Shown here piece by piece: positions 33,245-42,838 of a DNA stretch of 44,215 nt (position 1 is the stretch's first letter; each line of letters begins with the position of its first letter). The notes beneath the pieces were generated by a model. The model ran no database searches. It worked only from the letters and a program-made list of their open reading frames with translations, and was not told where the DNA came from. The DNA lies in the NCBI GenBank assembly GCA_036170135.1, contig JAVHOP010000045.1, forward strand, positions 1-44,215, written 5' to 3'. The translations under genes and the position numbers were made by a program. Source of the stretch: CG1-02-35-72 sp036170135 (lineage in GTDB: Bacteria > Bacteroidota > Bacteroidia > Flavobacteriales > Flavobacteriaceae).

Positions 33245-34183
33245 TCAGTTAGAAGATGAATCTGTTTTATTGATAGAGCCTTTTAAACAGATTAAGCTCG
33301 TATTAAGTTCATATCCAAGCAATAAAATTATCGCGTTAAGCCAAATAAATAGCATCAGAACAATCAACGTACCAATAGAACCATAAAGTTGGTTGTATTG
33401 TGAAAACGTAGAGATATAAAAGCTGAACAGTTTAAAGTTAATCAAAACCAACAAAGTTGACATAATGGCGCCCGGCGAAAAAAAACTGATTTTATTTCCA
33501 TGAATGGTGCCAAAGAAATAGAGTGTTGATAAACTTAAAAATAAGGTAAAAACAATGATGATTAATTGAATGCCATTTTTCCAAAACGCTACATTTTCAA
33601 CGACACCTTTAAGTTGCAGCTCATTGATAAAATAACTGATAAATATTAAAAAACTGACAATTAAAATCAATGAAAATACAAATAATAATGAAACCGATAA
33701 GGCTACCAGATATTGTCTGAAAATTGAACGTGCTTTAATGGTGTGATAGGTGTACTCAAAGGCACTAAATAATGCATTCATGCCATTGGTCATTAAAAAT
33801 AAAGACATGATAAATCCAAATGATAATAATCCTTGATACTTGTTGTTGGCAATATCAAACAGCACCATATCTACGGCATCAGATGTTTTAGGTGGTAAAG
33901 TTTGTTTGATTAGTAAAATAAAATCTGTTTGAAATCCATCAATAGGAATAAACGGAATAATAGTCAAAACAAATAGTGCAAATGGAAAAAGCGCTAAAAA
34001 AAGACTGAAAGCAATGCTACTGGCACGAGCAGTTAAGGCACCTTTTACAATGCCAATCAGATACATACGCAACAAATCATAAGTACTCATACCATTAAAT
34101 CCAGGGAGTTTTAATTGTTTCAACAATCTAAAAACCCAGTTTAATATTGGAATATGGTTGAGTTGCTCTTCAAGTTTTATCAT
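33245..34183 (-). CDS. YihY/BrkB family membrane protein
   Basis: A 312-residue inner-membrane protein of the YihY (formerly ribonuclease BN / BrkB) family with six predicted helices. Recognisable features are LTARASSIAFSLFLALFPFALFVL (helix 1), the MSLFLMTNGMNALFSAFEYTYH segment and SIGTLIVLMLFIWLNAIILLLGYELN near the end. The family has no settled function; older nuclease annotations are wrong. It follows the HAD phosphatase gene by six bases on the minus strand. Confidence 0.92.
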   Translation of the reverse strand: MIKLEEQLNHIPILNWVFRLLKQLKLPGFNGMSTYDLLRMYLIGIVKGALTARASSIAFSLFLALFPFALFVLTIIPFIPIDGFQTDFILLIKQTLPPKTSDAVDMVLFDIANNKYQGLLSFGFIMSLFLMTNGMNALFSAFEYTYHTIKARSIFRQYLVALSVSLLFVFSLILIVSFLIFISYFINELQLKGVVENVAFWKNGIQLIIIVFTLFLSLSTLYFFGTIHGNKISFFSPGAIMSTLLVLINFKLFSFYISTFSQYNQLYGSIGTLIVLMLFIWLNAIILLLGYELNTSLICLKGSINKTDSSSN

Positions 34184-34189
34184 ATCATT

Positions 34190-34720
34190 TTATAAATCGG
34201 AGCTAATTTTTGTTTCTAAATGCCATTTGTCTTGGACTTTTAAAACTTGCTCAATAACATCTCTCACACAACCCATTCCGCCTCTTTTTTGCGAAATATA
34301 TTGTGAAATATACTGAATTTCAGGAGCGGCATCTTTTGGACAAGCTGCTAATTTTACCTTGAGCATCACGTTGTAATCAGGAATATCATCTCCCATATAC
34401 AACACATTTTCTGCTTTTAAATTTTTCTTTTCGAGGTAATCATTAAATTCTTCAATTTTGTTAAAAGCTCCTAAATACACATCTGTTATGCCCAAACCAT
34501 TCAATCTTTTTTTAACTGATTCATCTCGGCCACCGGTAATAATACAAACATGGTATCCACTATCTACAGCTATTTTAAGAGCGTAGCCATCACGAACATT
34601 CATCGTTCTAATCAATTCACCATTCGGAAAAACAGTTACAGTTCCATTTGTTAAAACACCGTCCACATCAAAAACAAAAGTGGTGATGGTACTCATTAAT
34701 TCTTTATAACTTTTTGTCAT
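34190..34720 (-). CDS. KdsC-like HAD phosphatase (YrbI family)
   Basis: A 176-residue C0-type HAD phosphatase. Motif I is FDVDGVLTNG (nucleophile Asp and acid Asp), motif II falls in CIITGGRDESVKKR, and motif III is MGDDIPDYNVMLKVKLAACPKDA, followed by the GGMGCVRDVIEQVL tail typical of 3-deoxy-D-manno-octulosonate 8-phosphate phosphatases. KdsC removes phosphate from Kdo-8-P in lipopolysaccharide synthesis. The absence of kdsA/kdsB here leaves other sugar-acid phosphates possible. It overlaps the upstream DUF2520 gene by 17 bases. Confidence 0.88.
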   Translation of the reverse strand: MTKSYKELMSTITTFVFDVDGVLTNGTVTVFPNGELIRTMNVRDGYALKIAVDSGYHVCIITGGRDESVKKRLNGLGITDVYLGAFNKIEEFNDYLEKKNLKAENVLYMGDDIPDYNVMLKVKLAACPKDAAPEIQYISQYISQKRGGMGCVRDVIEQVLKVQDKWHLETKISSDL

Positions 34721-35456
34721 AATTTTTTTGAATCGATTTGGTTAGTAAGGTATAGATTTCTTGATATGCTTTAGGCAAAAAATCTAAATGTTTTTTTATT
34801 GTAGTTGCATCTTTTCGCCTTGCCGGACCTGTTTGGGCAAGTTGTGGACTTATGGTTTCAATTTTTAAGGCTGTCTCGATAATTAAAGGTTTTAAAATAT
34901 TGAAATCAATTTTATTAGCTTCACAAAGGCTTTCGCCGATGGTGTACATATAATTGGTAAAATTATTGACAAAAACAGCAGCTACATGAAGTTTTTTGCG
35001 TTGCGCTGAACTGATCTCAAATACGCTATCGCTTATTGTTTGAGCCAATTTATGAAGCAATTGTAAATCATTTTTGTGGGGTGTTTCTATGCAAATCGGA
35101 ATCTTATTAAAAGCAACTTTTTTTCCTTTAGTAAAGCTTTGTAGCGGATAAAAAACGCCACGTCTAGCTTGGTTTTGTAATGCTTCTATGGGCAAACTTC
35201 CCGAAGTATGAACAACTAATCCATTCAGTTTTAACTGAGATGAAAACTTACTAATAGCATCATCTGAAATAGCAATTATATAGATATCGGCGGGTAATAA
35301 GTCGGATAAATTGGTAATAAATGCTGCTTTAAATGGTTTATTATTAATGGGGTGGCGGTTGTAAACTTGAATCAGCTTAACCGATTTAACAGCTTCAAAA
35401 GCACAAACTAAATGTGAAGCCAAGTTGCCATAACCCAAAATACTAACCGTAATCAT
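34704..35456 (-). CDS. Rossmann-fold protein with DUF2520
   Basis: A 250-residue protein from the ATG at 35456 (MITVSILGYGNLASHL); the frame extends nine codons upstream, but these are not conserved-looking. It has a Rossmann fold with GYGNLASHL for NAD(P) binding, VVHTSGSLPIE and GVFYPLQSFTKG, then the helical DUF2520 part with VAAVFVNNFTNYMYTIGE and TGPARRKDATTIKKHL. It resembles ketopantoate reductase/ProC-like dehydrogenases in layout. The substrate is unknown. It overlaps the HAD phosphatase gene and the two probably form an operon with yihY. Confidence 0.85.
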   Translation of the reverse strand: MITVSILGYGNLASHLVCAFEAVKSVKLIQVYNRHPINNKPFKAAFITNLSDLLPADIYIIAISDDAISKFSSQLKLNGLVVHTSGSLPIEALQNQARRGVFYPLQSFTKGKKVAFNKIPICIETPHKNDLQLLHKLAQTISDSVFEISSAQRKKLHVAAVFVNNFTNYMYTIGESLCEANKIDFNILKPLIIETALKIETISPQLAQTGPARRKDATTIKKHLDFLPKAYQEIYTLLTKSIQKNYDKKL

Positions 35457-35484
35457 AAAGCGAAGATAAATGAATTGAAGCACA

Positions 35485-35516
35485 AAAAAAATTCCATCTT
35501 TTTAAAGATGGAATTT
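35485..35516 (-). terminator. Rho-independent terminator after ppdK
   Basis: AAATTCCATCTTT (35489-35501), loop TT and AAAGATGGAATTT (35504-35516) are perfectly complementary over 13 bases. Read on the minus strand, the second arm runs on into a T-rich stretch (plus-strand A-run 35484-35491). It lies 20 bases downstream of the ppdK stop. Confidence 0.9.
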
Positions 35517-35536
35517 AAAAATATATAAACAATTGT

Positions 35537-38272
35537 TTATGCTTTGTTTGTTATAGCAGCTTGTGCGGCTGATAGTCTGGCAATAGAAACCCGGTATGGT
35601 GAGCAACTTACGTAGTTTAAACCCATTCTATGACAAAATTCAATAGAGTTCGGTTCGCCACCGTGTTCGCCACAAATACCGACTTTTAAATTTGGATTTG
35701 TAGCGCGACCTTTTTGGGTTGCCATTTCTACCAATTGTCCAACGCCTTCTTGGTCTAAAACTTGAAATGGATCTACTTTTAAAATGCCTTTATTGATATA
35801 AATTGGCAAAAAACTACCGGCATCATCGCGAGAATAACCAAAAGTCATTTGGGTTAAATCGTTTGTGCCAAACGAAAAGAACTCGGCGCGTTGAGCAATT
35901 TTATCGGCGGTAAGCGCGGCACGCGGAATTTCAATCATCGTTCCAACGAGATAATCTATTTTAGATTGGCGTTCTTTAAAGACTTTTTCAGCCGTTTTTC
36001 GGATGATATTTTCTTGATAAACAAATTCCTCTAAATTTCCGATAAGGGGTACCATAATTTCTGGCACTGCAATGATTCCTTTTTCCTTAAGATTTAAAGC
36101 GGCTTCAATAATGGCGCGGGTTTGCATTTCTGTAATTTCAGGATATGTATTTCCTAGACGGCAACCGCGATGTCCGAGCATTGGATTAAATTCACTTAGC
36201 TCATTTACTTTAGCTTTTACTTCGGCGAGGCTAATTCCCATTTCATCAGCCATAATTTTCTGATTTTCATCTTCATGAGGAACAAATTCGTGTAGAGGTG
36301 GATCTAGCAATCTGATGGTTACGGGCAAATCGTGCATCGCTTCAAAAATTCCTTCAAAATCGGCGCGCTGCATAGACAATAATTTATCTAGTGCTTTGCG
36401 TCTTCCAACCTCGTCAGAAGCTAAAATCATCTCGCGCATGGCTTTGATACGCTCACCTTCAAAAAACATATGTTCTGTTCTTGTCAAGCCAATGCCTTGT
36501 GCTCCAAAGGCTCTCGCAATGCTTGCATCGTGAGGTGTGTCGGCATTAGTTCTGACTTTTAATTGAGCAAAAGAGTCGGCTAACTTTAAAAGTTTATCAA
36601 ATTCAGGTGTTAAGGTGGCATCTTTTGTCGCAATTTGACCTTTTATAATTTTACCAGTACTTCCATCGAGTGAAATCCAGTCACCTTCTTTTAAATGCGC
36701 GTCATTAATTTTTAGAGATTTAGATTTATAATCAATTTTTAGAGGACCAACACCCGAAACACAGCATTTTCCCATACCACGTGCAACAACTGCTGCGTGA
36801 GATGTCATTCCGCCTCTGGCTGTTAAAATTCCTTGTGCAATGTGCATTCCTTCAAGATCTTCTGGTGATGTTTCGGTTCTAACAAGAATAGATCTTGGAT
36901 AGTTTTTAGCATCTTCGGCAAAAAAGACTATTTGCCCAGAAGCAGCACCTGGTGAAGCCGGCAATCCCTTTCCTAAAATCATACATTTAGCTAATTCAAT
37001 ATCGTCAAAAACAGGATGTAATAATTCATCTAATTTATTTGGACTCACTCTAAGAATGGCCGTTTCGGCATCTATTAAATTATCTGATAACATATCGACA
37101 GCAATTTTAACCATTGCAGCGCCAGTACGTTTTCCATTTCGGGTTTGTAACATCCATAATTTACCTTCTTGTATGGTGAACTCCATATCTTGCATATCGG
37201 TAAAATGAATTTCTAAAGTATGTTGTAGGTCATTTAATTCGGCATACACTTCTGGCATTGATTCTTCTAGAGAAGGGTAATTTTTTAAGCGTTCTGCTTC
37301 AGAAACGCCTGCAAGGCGTGCCCATTCCAAAGAACCTTGAAGCGTAATTTGTTGTGGCGTTCTAACACCCGAAACGACATCTTCGCCTTGAGCGTTAATT
37401 AAATACTCGCCATTAAAGACGTTTTCGCCCGTGGCTGCATTTCGGGTAAATGCAACTCCAGAACCCGATTTATTGCCCATATTACCATAAACCATTGCTT
37501 GTATATTGACAGCTGTTCCCCAATCATCTGGAATTTTATTGAGCTTGCGATAAAGTTTGGCTCGCGGCGTTTCCCAACTGTCAAAAACGGCAATAATGGC
37601 TTGCCAAAGTTGAGTATAAGGATCTACTGGAAAATCTTGTTTGCAGATTTCTTTGATCTTAAGTTTGAATTCGGATACAATACTCTTTAAATCATCTACC
37701 GTCAATTCCTGATCTAAAGTGATATTTTTAAGAACTTTATGTCTATCGATAATTTCCTCAAAAACATTTTCATCTTGATGAGAAAGTGCGTTGGTGTTCA
37801 TGACAACATCGCCAAACATTTGAATAAATCGACGATAAGAATCCCATGCAAATTTTGGATTATTTGTTTTTTTTGCTAAACCAATAACTGTTTTATCGTT
37901 TAAACCGGTATTTAAAACGGTGTCCATCATACCAGGCATCGAATCTCTTGCCCCAGAACGAACGGAAACTAAACATGGATTTTCTTCATCTCCAAAGATA
38001 GAACCCATAATTTTTTCGATGTGTTTTATCCCAGCTTCTACATCGTCTTTGAGCAAACTAATAGTAAAGCCTTTCCCTTTTTTATTATAAATTGTACACA
38101 TTTCGGTTGTAATGGTAAATCCGGGAGGAACTGGTAAACCAATGCGATTCATTTCGGCTAAATTGGCTCCTTTTCCTCCTAATAAAGCTTTCATTTTGGT
38201 GTTGCCTTCGGCTTTTTTATTTCCAAAGGTGTAAACTTGTTTTGTGAGTTGTTTGTTGAGAGTTGTTTCCAT
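35537..38272 (-). CDS. ppdK: Pyruvate, phosphate dikinase
   Basis: PPDK interconverts pyruvate + ATP + Pi and PEP + AMP + PPi. The 911-residue protein is full length. The N-terminal ATP-grasp domain has LLGGKGANLAEMNRIGLPVPPGFTI and SVRSGARDSMPGMMDTVLNTGLN. The central phosphohistidine domain has GGMTSHAAVVARGMGKCCVSG (catalytic His). The C-terminal PEP/pyruvate barrel has GLTRTEHMFF, MLGHRGCRLG, FSFGTNDLTQ and VGICGEHGGEP (the Cys general acid). It stands alone between its own promoter motif (38302-38309) and a strong terminator. Confidence 0.98.
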   Translation of the reverse strand: METTLNKQLTKQVYTFGNKKAEGNTKMKALLGGKGANLAEMNRIGLPVPPGFTITTEMCTIYNKKGKGFTISLLKDDVEAGIKHIEKIMGSIFGDEENPCLVSVRSGARDSMPGMMDTVLNTGLNDKTVIGLAKKTNNPKFAWDSYRRFIQMFGDVVMNTNALSHQDENVFEEIIDRHKVLKNITLDQELTVDDLKSIVSEFKLKIKEICKQDFPVDPYTQLWQAIIAVFDSWETPRAKLYRKLNKIPDDWGTAVNIQAMVYGNMGNKSGSGVAFTRNAATGENVFNGEYLINAQGEDVVSGVRTPQQITLQGSLEWARLAGVSEAERLKNYPSLEESMPEVYAELNDLQHTLEIHFTDMQDMEFTIQEGKLWMLQTRNGKRTGAAMVKIAVDMLSDNLIDAETAILRVSPNKLDELLHPVFDDIELAKCMILGKGLPASPGAASGQIVFFAEDAKNYPRSILVRTETSPEDLEGMHIAQGILTARGGMTSHAAVVARGMGKCCVSGVGPLKIDYKSKSLKINDAHLKEGDWISLDGSTGKIIKGQIATKDATLTPEFDKLLKLADSFAQLKVRTNADTPHDASIARAFGAQGIGLTRTEHMFFEGERIKAMREMILASDEVGRRKALDKLLSMQRADFEGIFEAMHDLPVTIRLLDPPLHEFVPHEDENQKIMADEMGISLAEVKAKVNELSEFNPMLGHRGCRLGNTYPEITEMQTRAIIEAALNLKEKGIIAVPEIMVPLIGNLEEFVYQENIIRKTAEKVFKERQSKIDYLVGTMIEIPRAALTADKIAQRAEFFSFGTNDLTQMTFGYSRDDAGSFLPIYINKGILKVDPFQVLDQEGVGQLVEMATQKGRATNPNLKVGICGEHGGEPNSIEFCHRMGLNYVSCSPYRVSIARLSAAQAAITNKA

Positions 38273-38301
38273 TGTCGAGGATATTGATTAGAAGTGTACA
38301 A

Positions 38302-38309
38302 CAAAATTA
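38302..38309 (-). promoter_or_regulatory. -7 box (TAATTTTG) for ppdK
   Basis: The minus strand reads TAATTTTG (TAnnTTTG), 29 bases upstream of the ppdK start at 38272. Confidence 0.5.
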
Positions 38310-38585
38310 GGACTAATTAGCTTGTTTAAAATGATTATTATCAGTTTATTTAGTCAAATATCAACAAAATATAAAACTTTTTAACAATATTTTAAAATCA
38401 GGATTTATCTGCTTTAGCGGAAACAGGTTAAAAACTAACTATAAAAAATTATTTACTTTTTAATCTTTAAAGGAATTTATGAAGTTTATCTTTTTCCAAT
38501 TTTAGTTATCAAAATTTATAAACTTTAAGATAGGTTAAACTTGTGTTAAATATTTATATGGATTACAATAAAAGGCAATTACAGC

Positions 38586-38593
38586 TATTTTTG
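38586..38593 (+). promoter_or_regulatory. -7 box (TATTTTTG) for the RND efflux operon
   Basis: Matches TAnnTTTG about 110 bases before the adaptor start at 38703, leaving a leader of about 100 bases. Confidence 0.45.
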
Positions 38594-38625
38594 TGGTTGA
38601 TTTGATAAAATACACTTAAATAGTG

Positions 38626-38650
38626 ATAAGAAGGATTATTTCTTATTTTT
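38626..38650 (+). terminator. Weak hairpin with T-run in the RND operon leader
   Basis: ATAAGAA (38626-38632) pairs with TTCTTAT (38640-38646) around a seven-base loop, followed by TTTT. It lies in the leader between the -7 box and the first gene. It is AT-rich and thermodynamically weak, so it could be chance or a modest attenuator. Confidence 0.25.
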
Positions 38651-38702
38651 AAAAAAAATTATAAGACTAATAAACGAACAAACCAACCAACAATTTAAAT
38701 AT

Positions 38703-39773
38703 ATGAGCAAGAGTTATAGTCGTCTATACATTATTATTATTTTGGCAGTAATAACTTTAGCTAGTTATTTTTGGATAGCATCAAAAGGAAAAACTAAAAA
38801 TGCAACGGCTTCTGTAAAACAAGCAACAAAAGTAGATGTCTTTATTGTAAAACCATCGCTACTAATAGACGAAATATCGGTTTCAGGTTCATTGCGTCCG
38901 TTTGAAGAAGTTGAATTAAAGAACGAAGTTCCCGGGCGCGTAATTGCTATTAATTTACCTGAAGGAAAATCTGTTAAAAAAGGCACTTTATTGGTTAAGT
39001 TATTTGACGATGATCTTAAAGCTGGACTTAATAAACTTAAGATTCAACTCTCTATTCAAGAAAAAATTTATAAAAGGCAATCGGAATTACTAAAAGCCAA
39101 TGGTATCAGTCAGAATGATTACGACCAAACGGGTTTGCTATTAAATTCAATTAGGGCAGACATTGCTGTTCAAAATGTATTGATTCGTAAAACTGAGGTT
39201 CTTGCGCCCTTTGATGGTGTGATTGGTTTACGAAATATTAGTGTTGGAGCAGAGATTGTTCCTTCAACATTACTCGCTACGATACGAAGTGAAGAGAAAT
39301 TAAAACTTGATTTTAGTGTTCCTGAGAAATACACTTCTGCTATAAAATCGGGCATGAGAATATCGTTTACAACTGCTAACAATGAAAAAATTTATGATGC
39401 GACTGTAATAGCAACTGAACATGGCATTGATGCTGCAACAAGAAACCTAAAAATTAGAGCGATAGTTGACAACAAATACGAGCATTTAATTCCGGGTGCA
39501 TTTGCAAGAGTAAATTTGAAATTAAACGAAAATAAAAATGCTTTGGTTATTCCAACACAAGCTATTATTCCTGATGATCAAAATAAAAGTGTGATTGTAG
39601 TAAAAGATGGTAAGTCACATTTTGTCTTAGTTAAAACGGGAATAAGACAGGCATCAAATATTGAAATAACCGAAGGAATTAAAGTTGGCGATACCATTGT
39701 AACAACAGGAGTTCTTTTTTTAAAAGAAGGCTCAAAAATTGAATATTCTACTATAAAATCTGATTCATTATGA
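38703..39773 (+). CDS. RND efflux periplasmic adaptor (membrane fusion protein)
   Basis: A 356-residue HlyD/AcrA-type adaptor that links the inner-membrane pump to the outer-membrane channel. An N-terminal anchor helix (about 7-26, no lipobox) is followed by a biotinyl-lipoyl-like half (ISVSGSLRPFEEVELKNEVPGRV), an alpha-hairpin (about 100-145, including GISQNDYDQTGLLLNS), the second lipoyl half (TEVLAPFDGVIGLRNISVGAEIV) and the beta-barrel and membrane-proximal domains. Its stop overlaps the start of the pump gene (ATGATG at 39770), so expression is coupled. Confidence 0.94.
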   Translation: MSKSYSRLYIIIILAVITLASYFWIASKGKTKNATASVKQATKVDVFIVKPSLLIDEISVSGSLRPFEEVELKNEVPGRVIAINLPEGKSVKKGTLLVKLFDDDLKAGLNKLKIQLSIQEKIYKRQSELLKANGISQNDYDQTGLLLNSIRADIAVQNVLIRKTEVLAPFDGVIGLRNISVGAEIVPSTLLATIRSEEKLKLDFSVPEKYTSAIKSGMRISFTTANNEKIYDATVIATEHGIDAATRNLKIRAIVDNKYEHLIPGAFARVNLKLNENKNALVIPTQAIIPDDQNKSVIVVKDGKSHFVLVKTGIRQASNIEITEGIKVGDTIVTTGVLFLKEGSKIEYSTIKSDSL

Positions 39774-42700
39774 TGATTTCGGATATCGCTCTAAAACGAC
39801 CTGTTGGTTCAATTGTTTTAAGCTTAATTATTATTTTACTCGGAACAGTTGGTTATAGTTTTTTAGGCGTTAGGTTATACCCTGCTATTGATCCGCCCAT
39901 TATTACAGTACAAGCATCTTATACGGGAGCTAATGCCGAAATTATTGAATCACAAATTACTGAACCCCTTGAGAAATCGATAAACGGTATAGAAGGTGTT
40001 AAATCCATTTCATCGCAATCGGCAATTGGGTCTAGTACAATTACCGTTGAATTTAACCTTGGCGCCGATTTAGAAAAAGCCGCTAATGATGTAAGAGATA
40101 AGGTATCTCGAGCTATGCAATCTTTGCCACAGGATATGGATTCTCCGCCAACTGTTACTAAAGCAGATGCAAATGGCGACCCAATCATCATTTTAATTGT
40201 CGAGAGCAGTAAAATGACCAATATTGAATTGAGTGATTATGCCGAAAATGTTTTATTAGAAAAATTACAAACCATTCCAGGTGTCAGTTCTGTTGTAATT
40301 TATGGACAACAAAAACCCGCTATGCGATTGTGGTTAGATCCTAGTAAAATGGCTGCATATCAGCTAACTGCATCCGATGTTAATTCAGCTCTAGCAAAAG
40401 AAAATGTAGAAATGCCCGGTGGTAAAATACGTGGAAATAATACTGAACTTACCGTAAAAACATTTGGAAGACTAGAGACAGAAGAAGATTTTAATAATTT
40501 AATTATTAGGCAAACCGATGATCAAATTATCAGATTAAGTGATATTGGTGAAGCTGTTCTTGGTCCTCAAAATGAGGAATCCGGAATTAGCATCAATGGC
40601 AATATAGGTATTGCATTAGCGATGGTGCCACTGCCCGGTGCCAATGATATAAATATTGCTGATGAATTTTATAAACGTTTAGACCAAATTAGAGAAACTG
40701 CCCCAAATGGAATGGAATTGCGTATTGGTCGTGATAAATCGGTTTTTGTTAGACAGTCGGTTACCGATGTGATTGAGACTTTAATTATAGCCATTAGTTT
40801 AGTTGTGCTAATTATTTTCTTGTTTTTCAGAAACTGGATTATTGCTTTACGTCCGTTGATAGATATCCCTGTTTCACTAATTGGAACTTTTTTTGTTATG
40901 TATATTTTTGGCTATTCTATAAATGTGTTAACACTTTTAGGAATTGTTCTTGCTACAGGTCTAGTTGTTGATGATGGGATTGTTGTAACCGAAAATATAT
41001 TTAAACGTATTGAGAAGGGTATGGATAAAATGCAGGCTGCTATAGAAGGAACCCGCGAAATCTTTTTTGCCGTAGTTTCTACCTCGTTAACTTTAGCTAT
41101 TGTATTCATTCCGGTCATATTTTTAGAGGGTTTTACAGGACGTCTTTTTCGTGAATTTGGAATTGTAGTGGCTTGTGCCGTACTGATTTCGGCTTTAGTG
41201 TCATTAACATTAACCCCCGTATTAAATGTAAAACTTGGTGGTTACGCCTCACATCATTCTAAATTTTATGTGGCAACCGAACCATTTTTTAAACGTATGG
41301 AAGACACATACCGACGTTTTCTAAGTTTTTTTATTCAGCACAAATGGATTTCTTTTTCAATTTTAGGATTTTGTTTTATCATTATTTTTACTTTATCAAA
41401 AACATTAAAATCAGAACTAGCGCCACTCGAAGATCATAGTTATATCAGAACATTTATAACTGCACCCGAGGGAACAGAGTATCGTACAACTAAAAATATT
41501 ATTGATAAGGTTGCAAAAGGAAGTCTCGATTCTGTACCCGAATCTAGATATGTTCTTGCCCGTTATGGTGGAGGCGGTGGATCGGCTAATACAGGTTTTG
41601 TAATCACTTTCTTAAATGATCCTAAACAAAGGATTGCATCGCAACAACAAATTTACGACAGACTTTCAAAATATTATAAAACCATCCCAGATGCGCGAAT
41701 TATTGCCAGTCAAGAACCTACTATTTCGACCTCTTTTTCTAGAGGATTATCGGTCCAATTTGTACTTCAAAATCTTAATTTCGAAAAACTCAAAGATATA
41801 TTGCCTCAATTTCTTGATGAAGCTCAAAATAGTCCGGTTTTTAGCAGTGTAGATGTTAATTTAAAATTTAATAAACCAGAACTGAATATTAAAGTTGATC
41901 GTTTAAAAGCTACTGGACTAGGTGTGAACGAAAGAGACATTTCAAATGCCTTAAACTACGCTTTTAGCGCCGGTAGAACCGGATATTTTCTCAGCAATAA
42001 CAAACAGTATTATGTAATTGCCCAAGTCATGCGACAAGATCGTAATATGCCTGCCGATATTTCATCACTTTATGTAAAAACCAATACTGGTAAAATGATA
42101 CAGTTAGATAATTTGGTGACCATAGAAGAGAATAGTAGTCCGCCTACTTTGTATCATTATAATCGCTATAAAGCTGCAACTGTACAAGCAAATACTGCTA
42201 ATGGTTACACACTTGGTGATGGTATTATTGAAATGCAAAGAATTGCTAATAAATTACTTGATAAATCATTTACAACTGCTTTATCGGGTCCTTCTAGAGA
42301 TTTTTCTGAAAGTAGTTCTAATATTTCGTTTGCTTTAATTTTAGCACTGCTACTCATTTATTTAATTCTAGCTGCACAGTTCGAAAGTTTTAAAGACCCA
42401 TTTATCATTATGTTAACGGTTCCAATGGCTATTGCCGGAGCGATGATTACTTTATGGTTTTTTGGACAAACACTAAATATTTTTTCTGAAATAGGCATGA
42501 TTCTTTTAATAGGAATTGTGACTAAAAACGGTATTTTAATTGTTGAATTTGCCAACCAAAAACAAAAAGCTGGTATGCAAAAAAGCCAGGCTGTTTTCGA
42601 AGCAGCTTCAGCGCGTTTTAGGCCAATTTTAATGACTTCTTTAGCGACTACTTTTGGTGCGCTTCCTATTGCTTTGGCACTGGGAGCTGGTGCGCAAAGT

Positions 42701-42820
42701 CGTGCCCCACTCGGTATTGTTGTTGTTGGCGGATTGGCGTTTTCGTTAATACTCACTTTATTTGTTATTCCAGTAACTTATATTACTTTGTCAGGAAAGA
42801 AAGATTTAGAAATAAATTAA
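39770..42820 (+). CDS. RND multidrug efflux pump, inner-membrane transporter
   Basis: A 1016-residue HAE1-type RND proton antiporter with 12 transmembrane helices and two large periplasmic loops. Key features are LRLYPAIDPPIITVQASYTGA after helix 1, the proton-relay aspartates in helix 4 (GLVVDDGIVVTENIFKRIE), the matching Lys in helix 10 (GIVTKNGILIVEFANQ), and the family motif RFRPILMTSLATTFGALPIA. Drugs, bile salts or metabolites are possible cargo, not decidable from sequence. It works with the adaptor before it and the TolC-like channel after it, 18 bases downstream. Confidence 0.96.
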   Translation: MMISDIALKRPVGSIVLSLIIILLGTVGYSFLGVRLYPAIDPPIITVQASYTGANAEIIESQITEPLEKSINGIEGVKSISSQSAIGSSTITVEFNLGADLEKAANDVRDKVSRAMQSLPQDMDSPPTVTKADANGDPIIILIVESSKMTNIELSDYAENVLLEKLQTIPGVSSVVIYGQQKPAMRLWLDPSKMAAYQLTASDVNSALAKENVEMPGGKIRGNNTELTVKTFGRLETEEDFNNLIIRQTDDQIIRLSDIGEAVLGPQNEESGISINGNIGIALAMVPLPGANDINIADEFYKRLDQIRETAPNGMELRIGRDKSVFVRQSVTDVIETLIIAISLVVLIIFLFFRNWIIALRPLIDIPVSLIGTFFVMYIFGYSINVLTLLGIVLATGLVVDDGIVVTENIFKRIEKGMDKMQAAIEGTREIFFAVVSTSLTLAIVFIPVIFLEGFTGRLFREFGIVVACAVLISALVSLTLTPVLNVKLGGYASHHSKFYVATEPFFKRMEDTYRRFLSFFIQHKWISFSILGFCFIIIFTLSKTLKSELAPLEDHSYIRTFITAPEGTEYRTTKNIIDKVAKGSLDSVPESRYVLARYGGGGGSANTGFVITFLNDPKQRIASQQQIYDRLSKYYKTIPDARIIASQEPTISTSFSRGLSVQFVLQNLNFEKLKDILPQFLDEAQNSPVFSSVDVNLKFNKPELNIKVDRLKATGLGVNERDISNALNYAFSAGRTGYFLSNNKQYYVIAQVMRQDRNMPADISSLYVKTNTGKMIQLDNLVTIEENSSPPTLYHYNRYKAATVQANTANGYTLGDGIIEMQRIANKLLDKSFTTALSGPSRDFSESSSNISFALILALLLIYLILAAQFESFKDPFIIMLTVPMAIAGAMITLWFFGQTLNIFSEIGMILLIGIVTKNGILIVEFANQKQKAGMQKSQAVFEAASARFRPILMTSLATTFGALPIALALGAGAQSRAPLGIVVVGGLAFSLILTLFVIPVTYITLSGKKDLEIN

Positions 42821-42838
42821 GCCAATTATTATAAAAAA

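Larger units (their letters stand above)
38273..38702. other. Gene-free divergent interval between ppdK and the RND efflux operon
   Basis: No credible gene is seen in these 430 AT-rich bases. They hold the two promoter motifs listed separately and an A/T-rich hairpin in the RND leader: ATAAGAA (38626-38632), then TTCTTAT (38640-38646), then a short T-run. No regulator gene (TetR, AraC or MarR type) is present, although RND operons often have one alongside. Confidence 0.6.

Noticed and set aside
33245..34183. Ribonuclease BN function for the YihY protein
   Set aside because: RNase BN belongs to another gene; the sequence here is a six-helix membrane protein without nuclease motifs.
42358..42756. 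Minus-strand ORF of 132 residues inside the RND pump
   Set aside because: It is antisense to the conserved C-terminal membrane half of the pump; no independent start or family.
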